64,000 nucleotides of DNA, taken from assembly GCA_037833965.1 (NCBI GenBank), contig AP031356.1:11864501-11928500 (forward strand), written 5' to 3'. Under the pieces are notes generated by a model, which was not told the DNA's origin, searched no databases, and saw only the letters and a program-made list of their open reading frames with translations. How positions within the stretch are numbered: position 1 is the first letter of the stretch; each line of letters starts with the position of its first letter. This stretch comes from Marchantia polymorpha subsp. ruderalis. Its lineage: Eukaryota; Streptophyta; Marchantiopsida; Marchantiales; Marchantiaceae. Made by a program: the position numbers and the translations under genes. Shown piece by piece: positions 55,703 to 64,000 of this stretch.

Positions 55703-56340
55703 CGTAAGTTAGAGGAGAAGGGAGCCGCCGACTCCTCATGTGTAGGACCTGTTCATTGCTCACATCGGCGAGGGTGACAGTAGGATTAGGTAGTTAGGAC
55801 TTTAGATTGTATAAAGTAGTCCAAGGCGTTGGCCTTGGGGGATTTTTTAGTTTTGCGAGTTCAGTTCAGGAAGTCGTTTTCTCTGCGTGTTTGTGTCTTT
55901 CGTTCTGTCACCACGCAAGAGGAGTTATAGATTGTTGAAGTTACCGCATCCTATAGCAGAAGGTCTTCGTCCGAGCGTTCTGAGCTAGCGTAGGCTAGCC
56001 AGAATTTAAGCAAGTTCGGACTTACACCTTCGAACGATTTTCCCTGTTTGTATTCCTTCGGGATTTCTCTCTTGAACACCAAAGTGAAATTTTGTTAACT
56101 TCAGAGTAAGGATTGGTTGAGTTCAGGTTGAGTGTGAGAATGTGTCGTTAAGCTGCTTAAGGTGCCTTCGGGGGTAGCCTTCGCATTATTTTTGGGAATT
56201 CGGGTTGGAATTCCTACTTCGGATGCGGTACCTTTGTCAAACCGAAGTCACTCTTACGCGGTGAACAACTGTAACCATCTTTAGTTAGTTAGAACTAAAG
56301 TAGAGGTTACTCTGAATATGGTTGTAGATACTTTAGTGTG
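55703..56340 (+). other. Retroelement-like non-coding stretch
   Basis: Balanced composition with further CTTCGG words (56166-56235) but no frame. Placed between the PSAE relic and an LTR-like promoter, it probably belongs to the same element. Confidence 0.35.
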
Positions 56341-56349
56341 CACTAGTCA

Positions 56350-56640
56350 TAGCTGCCACATCAGCCATCCGCGCACTTGGTAGATACAGAGTGGATGTGT
56401 TAGTTGACAGTGCCACGTCAGCAATCCGTGTGCTTGTAGGTAAGGATTGAGTGTGTTAGTTAGTGTGTTAGTTGGGTGCGCCACGTCAGCAATCCGTGTG
56501 CTTGTTAGGGTTATCCGCCACGTCATCCATCCACTATGAGTGGGATGGATGGTGGGGATTAGATCGTATCACCTTGTACTTGTTGGTGAGAGCTATATAA
56601 GGGAGAGGAGAACCATTGTTGGGATCTCTCATCTTCAGAG
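56350..56640 (+). promoter_or_regulatory. LTR-like promoter: four ACGT-type repeats and a TATA box
   Basis: GCCACATCAGCCATCC (about 56354), TGCCACGTCAGCAATCCGTG (56411), CGCCACGTCAGCAATCCGTG (56479) and CCGCCACGTCATCCATCC (56516) are direct repeats with an ACGT core as bound by plant bZIP factors. CTATATAAG follows at 56593-56601, then a C/T-rich leader (about 56625-56710), the usual form of a pol II promoter. No host reading frame follows; the arrangement resembles the U3/R of an LTR. Confidence 0.6.
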
Positions 56641-56765
56641 TTTACGTTTCGATCTTCGAGTGAACTTCTCTCTAAACCCTAGTGTTACAACAACACACTC
56701 AACTCACAAAACGCGCGGAGAATACAGAAGTCCGAACTGAGAAACTAAATTGAGAAAAGACCCAT

Positions 56766-57104
56766 TGTTACGTTTTAACAGTCTATTGAAAAGTTTGAAT
56801 TCTCAGGCAACTGTCAAATAATCTGTAATAGCAGTTGGCTAGTGATAGGTATTAAGCAAATTCGGAATTGATAGCTACCTGCAGGTCCTCTGAGTCTACT
56901 CTTGGGAAATTTTCCCCCCTGAATCTTAAGTTGAGGTCCTGATCGACCTCTGAGTGCTGCATTTACTTGTTTCATGTGTGTTTGGATGTATTACGCTGCA
57001 TTGTGTGTCCTCCGAGTGACGTCCGAGTCGAACATCTGCAGTATTTTTAGGAGTGACAGTAGCTTGAGAATTCAAACTCCTCAATAGACTGTTAAAACGT
57101 GACA
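56766..57104. mobile_element. Fold-back MITE-like element (339 bp, 51-bp terminal inverted repeats)
   Basis: The left arm 56766-56816 (TGTTACGTTTTAACAGTCTA...) and the right arm 57054-57104 in reverse complement (TGTCACGTTTTAACAGTCTA...) agree at about 46 of 51 positions. The interior has no frame. No target-site duplication is clear, so the exact ends and superfamily stay open. Confidence 0.78.
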
Positions 57105-57189
57105 CTTTGTACTCTGTGTGCTGTTTCTGTCCTTGTGGGTTCGATCCTTTGCTGTTATACTGCAATTTGGCATTGGTTGGTTATCACAT

Positions 57190-57300
57190 AGGTTTCTTTT
57201 GGTTCTCTCCTAGGTTGGAGTTGGATTGTTTGTATTGTGTTTTTCAGCCTTTTGACCCTTTGGGTCCCACGGGCTTGATCTATTTACCATTTACCATTGA
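57190..57300 (+). mobile_element. LINE 3' tail, best-preserved copy
   Basis: GGTTCTCTCCTAGGTTGGAG, TTGTTTGTATTGTGTTTTTC, AGCCTTTTGACCCTTTGGGT, CCCACGGGCTTGATCTATTT, then ACCATTTACCATT. This ~105-base sequence is the apparent consensus for all tail fragments in the window. Confidence 0.82.
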
Positions 57301-57399
57301 TCTTTTCAAAAAGAGGCACTTGTGGCTTTTTTTTGGCATGGGCACCAGTTATTGCCCTCACACAACATGCACTAACCTCATACCAGATTCAAACTGCAT

Positions 57400-57798
57400 C
57401 ATCTTTGCTTGCTGAAACACACACTCTTCCATTGAATGAATATCAAACCTAAATAACGAAGATTATAGTATTGACATTAAACATGAAGCTTGAAACGAGA
57501 TGGCATGAGATGAAGGTCATTAGATGAGGGGAATTACTTGTAGGGTGAGAAATAATTAGTATAAATTGAGAGATAACTAGTCGCTTCCTTTTATCAATTA
57601 ACTATTTGAATTCATGTATATATTGATTCATTATCATAATGGACAAAAAACACACTGCTAGTCTTTTAAATGCTTATAATCAATTTTGATTTATTCATAT
57701 AGATTTAGACTAAATATGAATTTAAATATTTTTTATTGAAATAGTCCTTAACATATCATCAATTTACTTTACAGATATATAACATTATTTTAATTTTG

Positions 57799-57830
<32 letters not shown>

Positions 57831-59250
57831 TTAATTTTAATTTCATGTTTTATATCTCAAATTAGTCATGTAATTATGTCCTCTTTGCAAGTTGAGCATG
57901 TGTGTTTACTTATAAGTAGTACAAAATGTCACATAAATAATTTTTTCTTGTTATACTACGCATCAGGATATATAGAATCATTGCTGAGTCCATCTCATAT
58001 GAAATATATAAGTTTGATAGTGGCTAATTGCTTTTGAATTCAAAAGTTTTCAAATTTTCAATCCAAATTGCATTTGATGCTAGTTTTAATTTAATATAGG
58101 GGAAAAAAATTTTGTAAGATAAATTTTCATGTAATAATGTGCCTCATATTTAAAATTGAAAGCATTATTTCGTAAAATGTTATTTTTAACGATAAAAATT
58201 TATTATCATAAATAAAAATATATATTTTAGAATATATAGTATTTATATTCCAAATAATTTTTATGTGGCACGTAATTTGAGTTAGGATTGAAAATATGAT
58301 AATTCACTGTAAAAAATACAAATATATGAACATTTAAATTATAGAAAATAAGTAATCAAATTGCGTTAAAATTTTCGAAATAATTTTTTATAATATTTCT
58401 ATCTATTATCTTGTATTTCATATAGTTTTGAAACCAACATTATCAATCAAGTTATATTAATTTTATACATAATTGAATATGTCACCTTTCATTTTAATTC
58501 ACTCACCATTTGGAAAAAAAAAATTAATAAAAAAAATTTCCAAGTGTTCAAAAATTTTCGTAATAAGATTTAATCTTTATTGGTATTATGTAATTTAAAA
58601 AAAATGAAAAATGAAAATTTTATATAAAAAAAAAGTAAAACGCTTGCAATGAAAAAAAATGAGATACTATAAAAATAAAAATAAAAAATTCAATACTTTA
58701 TAATGATTATTTTACAAGAAATCTAATTTAAAAAAATTCTTTGGAATTTATTACTCTGCTTCCAAGCAAAGTAATGATTATTATTAACTTGTTATAATAA
58801 ATGATATGATTAACAATAGCTTTCAAAATGAAATTATTTTTTATTTTTATTTATTTCTTTTTTTATAATTGGTGCAATATAATTTTACTTGCGTTGCATT
58901 TTTATCATGAAATTTTACTTGTAGATCTGCAGAAAATTTGATATTGTTCGGCACAAAAGAGATTTAGTGTTAAATTGGGTAGCCAAATTGATTTTGACAA
59001 TACTTTCAGTATTCTCAAAAACCCCATAGCCCATTGAGTATTCTATCTCAGGTCATTTATTTTGAAACACCTGATTCAATAAGATTTTGCTTAGTACAAG
59101 CTATATGAAATACTGATTACTTGGATAGGTAGGACTTTATGACTTTTTCTAAGAATCGTATGAGCAAGTCTCTCCTCATACGGCTTAAAAGAAAAAGAGT
59201 ACTTGTCAAAAAAAATTATCATAAATTGTAACATGCATAATACAATTTAA
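57400..59250. other. AT-rich intergenic DNA with a (TA)n microsatellite
   Basis: No gene seen. A pure TA run of about 24 bases stands at 57805-57829. Confidence 0.65.
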
Positions 59251-59260
59251 CAATATAGCT

Positions 59261-60760
59261 AATGGTAAATTGTAGATAGATCAAGATCATGTGACCCAAA
59301 GGATCAAAAGTCTAAAAAACAAATTACAACTAAGGAAAAAGATATTAAAGATCACTTCCTAGCTATTGCCAAGAGCACTAGAGAGATGATTAATGATAGC
59401 CTTAATATAACAACCTAAATCAAAAGTTATTAGCTGTAATAATTTATAGAATTTCTCCACAACTATATTTTGAGCTAGTCTAATCTTTCATACATAAGAC
59501 ATGTAACAAACATTCTATTTATTTTCAATTCAAAGCCTATGAGAATTGATTTTGTGCCAAACAATAATGTTATGTAAGTACGTAGAGATTTACGCAAGTA
59601 GGTACTCTTGTTCAATGTAAACTAGCTTATGATTCACATGAAGTTAATAAAATTGCATTTTGATGCATGGTTTGCTACTCATAATGTTGAAAATTCCTCT
59701 TGTAGATGCTTTCGGAGTGCCATAGGTTGCAAATTTCAATTGCGTTCCACCACATTCCACTGCAAAAACCAAGTCCTCACATTTGTTAAGCATTTCATGG
59801 AAACAGTGGCAAGTAAAGCTTGAAAAGTGAGGCGAGAAACATCAAAAGATCTTACTCTTTTGATGTAAATGATAGTCAAGTAGAGAGCTTAAGTCTCTAG
59901 AGATAGACAACTTGTTTACTCAAGATTAATAGCATATGGAGTTTGGTAACTTACATCCAATTCTTCTTGTAGGAAGATCTTTTGCATCCTCTCCACACAC
60001 TCCCAACCTACCTTCTTACAACCAGCACCTCACACTTCGACTTTATATAAGACTACGGACAAAACCATCATGACTTTAGATGATGACCCATATTTACCTC
60101 CATCTGATTCTGGGTACACAATCTTGCCAAAATGTCTAGATGTTTCTATAAACTAATGCCATTACGTGATAGTATTATGATATTATTTGCATACAATAGA
60201 GCTTTGATAATAAAGTTTTCAACCTAGACACCTTTGTTATCACATTCCTCCAACCACTCTTTGATATGATCTATGAAGACTTCAAATAGAATAGAAAAGA
60301 GATGAAAACCTTGAATATTTTTGATGGTATTCAAAATCTCTTTGGTTTGAGAACTATTGATCTTGGTGCAAATATTATGATATAACGTGGCCATGGCTGG
60401 TACCAAATTTGACAATATTGGCTTGTAAACTTTTCCATAGGAATTGACTAGGAATAATGTCAAAATATTTCTTGAAATTGATGAAGTCTCAAAACAAAGC
60501 TTTTTCATTGCCCTTGGATTTTTTCCATAAAAAACACAATGCCCAGATATGGTCAATAGCACTGTAATTTGCACACAAATCAGCTTGGACCCGCGCCTTC
60601 TTTTGGTGAGATTCAGTACACGTGTTCAATTTTAACTCCACCAATTTACCAAACAACTTGGCAAAAACACTACCTACCATGATAGTGTGATAATTTGTCA
60701 CCAAATTTTTCTTTTCCAATCTCCTCCTCATTTGGAAAAATTGATAAAAGTACCATACAA
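59261..60760 (-). mobile_element. LINE, 5'-truncated: RT, ORF2 end, 3' UTR and tail
   Basis: On the minus strand 60731-60489 reads NLVTNYHTIMVGSVFAKLFG and ARVQADLCANYSAIDHIWAL, and 60574-60224 reads LVPAMATLYHNICTKINSSQ then ILNTIKNIQGFHLFSILFEV, matching RT at 53120-53560. YADD, thumb and zinc parts are further decayed between 60220 and 59450. The 3' end shows AGACTTTTGATCCTTTGGG and TTGATCTATCTACAATTTACC at about 59310-59261. Confidence 0.82.
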
Positions 60761-63700
60761 ATCCTCACGTTTAATATTTGCTAATTTTCTGAGTTGAGTA
60801 ATCAACTCTGCCTAAAAGAATAAGCCATTGATGCATGGTAGAAAAAGCAATGCAAATTTTCAAAATAAAATAGAAAACTAAGAATCAAGAATAGTTTTTG
60901 CAAACCGTATCCAGAAAGATTTGGGGTTTTTCAAATCTTTTGATATGTATTTTTCATCTGGTGGCTATGGTACCTAATAAGAGAAAATCCTCTTATTAGG
61001 GGTATCTATATATTTTATACAGTAAGTAAATGATTACCACAAGAAATCCAAGAGCTAATCCAAATTAATAAATAAGTGGAAAGATCTCAGATGTTTAGGG
61101 GCAGAAACCTATATAATAAACACTGAACCAGTTCTATTCTGACGCTACCTGCCATAGTGAAATTAACTGCGACATAGATCGTCAATTTCACACTTACATT
61201 AACAGAAATGAGGCTACCTTAGCCCCCATTTTCATCCCGCCATTAATCCGATGGTTTCAGTTGATGGAAAGTGAGCTCGGTTGCTTCGGACTCTAGTGAA
61301 GTTCCAAAATTCTGAACTTAAATGAGTGAAATCTTTTTAGGCAAATGTAAGACTTTAGTCCAAAGAGAACATTACAGAGAAATTGCATATTCTATGGATC
61401 TCGCAAAAGCTTTTTAACATTTGAGGTTTTCTGAATATGAACAGGTGTCACTATATTTTTATTGATTTCGGGTAAAAGCGGAGACAGTAAGTTGAGTAAC
61501 TCTCCGTTGTATAACCCCATCTCACAAAATCTTTGGTTCAGCAGATGTTATACACTCGTAGGGATTTCCGTTGAAAGGGAACCTAGGTGGACAAGAGCTT
61601 CAGTTTTAAACTCAGAAACCTCAATGGAGATAAATTGATTGTCAATAAATACATAAATCGAGATAAATTAAATTGCCAATACTTTCAACTTTCGTCGCAA
61701 AATATTGATGCAATCAACTCGAAAGTCAAAGTATTATTGCAAAGATCACGTTAAAATGTTGAACTTGCAGACACCGTGGGAAGTATGAGTCCCACCAAGT
61801 TGGAAAGGTCATACCGAACATATTATGATAATTCGTTCACGCAAGTTGTGGATGATGCAGGAATTGTAATTAGGTGACGAAGCGGCAATTCTTACCGTGC
61901 CCATGAGAGCGAGCTTGAGGCCTAAGCAAGCAAGAGCTCTCATTATGTCGATCTGGTGAGAATGACTACTTGGAGTAATTTTGGCCATTGCGTGTGAAAT
62001 TCTACTTTTCTCTTTAGGCAGGTCCTGGAAGTACACAAAATGGGTCCCAGACCGGGGTTCCGGCAACAGAGACGGGACTGGATCGATAGGTTGGAGGGTA
62101 TTATTTGCCAGAGGTACAGTACCTGGACGGGCCCCCCTCCTCGCAATCGTACTCAAAGAAACGGCTTGCGACCTCCCGTCAGAGTTTAAAGAAAACTTGG
62201 CTACGTCTATTCACTCGCCTGAAGAGATTGTTCCATCACACAACATTGAGTGGCTACTCTTTGGACATATAGTGAGGAGCCTCTGATATGAATCCTACGA
62301 TATGATAGTGGTGGGGTTTAGAACCTAGAGCAGCTGGAAAACACTAGACGTGGGTTTCAACGATAAGGGGTAGTGGTGTAATTATCAGTTGGATTTGTGG
62401 GGGTACTCTACAGTAAAGGAGGTGGTGGAAAGGTGTGAATAGTGGTGATCAAAAGACTGTCCTCATTGATTCCAGGAAATTGCTGTTGCCAACTAACCAA
62501 AAGCAAGTCAAGCAATGTACTTGTTCAGACTGTTCGGCCTGCAAGCCATACGTGGTTTTCTTCTAAAAGGTGTAGACTTTCTTTCACGAAGGCTGGTTAG
62601 AAGAGGATGTCATTCGACGTCGTTACTGATATGGTACGTACAACTGTACTTGTAGGAAATTTATCCCTGTACGACGTGATGGCGTCTTCCCATCCTTTTT
62701 GCTATATTACTTAGTTCCCCTAGTGTTATTTGGCATCCCTTTTTTGTAGTAAATTCTGAAAGAGTTTACTGATTCTACTCTCACATATTCCGCGGAGAAG
62801 CAATGAAACGTCCCTGGAGTTAATGTTGGCTTGACGGTCGAGTTCATAACTCTCTTTATCACTCAATTCTCCCCGGACTCCTTAGTTTGTTTGTCTACAC
62901 CGGTCAAATCTTTATTATATTTTTGATTTCTTCTCTCGTCTAGTTACTTGATTTCTTCATACTATATTCCTGCGATATTCTTCTCGCCAGCGTAGCTAGC
63001 TAGGCTGAAGTATTAACTCTGTTGCATGTGGTTGCACATGTAGAGACAAAGCAATTGTTTCTACTGTTGATACCAGATATCAATATTCTCGTTTTTAAAG
63101 GCAGCGCACAAAATAAGGTCTATGCAAGATTCTGTCAATTTCTTTGTGCCTTGAATCACATCTGCCCTTCAGTGATTTCATCGAACACTCACACCTGAAG
63201 GACATAAACGTGGGTATCTGGGAGATTGCGTACAGTATTTTGCATCTGGCTCCGGATCACAATCTGGTTTTGCTCAACGTACGAACTCAATGGACCAATG
63301 AAACACCACCTTTGCTAGCCTTGTACATGAGAAGTAAGTCGGTCGGATGTTTGACATTCTATACAGCACGGGCGTAATGGGCCCCAATTCTCAAGTTACT
63401 TTTGATATAAATATGTCGAAAAGGACCTCATGTCATAATGTCGTGGCCCCTAGAAGATTAGCAAGATCTTTGCATGCATGCAAAAATAACGCACAATGCA
63501 CATACATAAGCTTCTCTAAAAGTGGTAGTAACAAGAACAGATGCTAGCCACGTTTCGAACTTTGTTCGAGCCCATTTTTGGAATTTACTATCACAAGCAA
63601 TTACAAAGAAACTCATATAGAACATGCATTTGTCCGAGTATTCATCAAGTTTATCCACCTGCCCCATCTTTAAAACAGTTACGACGGGTAATTATATCGA

Positions 63701-64000
63701 TTAGATGCACGCGATTGCCCTTTATATATCATCCTACGGCCCACTCGTTATGTTTAGTTGAGAGCCCAGCTCTATGCATCGCCGTTAAGATGGATATGCT
63801 TTCAAACGAATCTGCTTTTATGCGTCTGAAGTTTATGTTTTCTAAGAGACTAACCATCAAAGAGGGTAGTGCGCATACCATGCATCCATGCATAAAGACG
63901 TATACATACACTATAACAGCTACAACTACGATGTACTACGGTAGTCTGGTTTTTTAATCGAGAGAGCATGGCATGACGTAGAATGTATGACCTGCACTAA
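60761..64000. other. Window end: no gene supported
   Basis: Frames are short; the longest are 62156-61809 (minus, about 115 codons) and 63541-63957 (plus, about 138). Neither has family signatures, splice-linked partners or a clear start context. No transposon signature was recognised. Confidence 0.45.

Noticed and set aside
61809..62156. 115-codon minus-strand frame
   Set aside because: No family signal; ordinary for chance at this composition.

Overview
The window is nuclear DNA of a land plant, most likely a liverwort such as Marchantia. The evidence is genes with GT-AG introns, plastid-targeted plant protein families, plant-type LTR and LINE elements, and a PSAE-rich repeat protein that I recall from Marchantia. 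No database was available, so the organism is an inference. Gene density is very low: two intact protein genes, two clear gene relics, and otherwise transposon debris and AT-rich filler.

Layout. 1-3260 (minus) is the pol region of a decayed Ty3/gypsy element; its 5' part encodes a cytosine-5 DNA methyltransferase with motifs I, IV, VI, VIII and X still readable, followed by reverse transcriptase, RNase H and the integrase zinc domain. 4427-9820 (plus) is a 12-exon gene for a predicted plastid protein with two thioredoxin/GST-N-like folds (357 aa, all exons joining in frame). Its CPFC redox motif lies on a 19-nt micro-exon, and its introns carry a LINE tail and a fold-back repeat. 11080-12520 is a LINE relic. 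14296-14996 is a broken F-box/kelch copy, 2.4 kb upstream of the intact F-box gene at 17398-18735. 20469-22645 is a decayed plastid fibrillin (FBN/PAP) gene.

25720-36415 is a LINE graveyard: pieces in both orientations, 5' regions built from tandem monomers, a roughly 5-kb imperfect palindrome of two LINE 5' halves, and a copia fragment. 36918-37519 is an Emigrant/pogo-like MITE with TA flanks. 51370-54790 is the longest LINE (ORF2 with an intact YADD box). 54960-56760 holds a PSAE-repeat relic, a telomere-like tract and an LTR-like promoter. 56766-57104 is a fold-back element and 59261-60760 is a minus-strand LINE. AT-rich blocks without genes separate these parts (about 3.3-4.1, 9.8-11, 23-25.4, 39.8-43.5, 49.1-50.9 and 57.4-59.2 kb), and 43.5-48.4 kb and 60.8-64 kb are of mixed composition with no gene I can support.

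The most notable points are the methyltransferase carried by the gypsy element, the monomer-type LINE promoters with an L1-like ORF1, tail-only LINE insertions bounded by target-site duplications, and the micro-exon for the redox motif.
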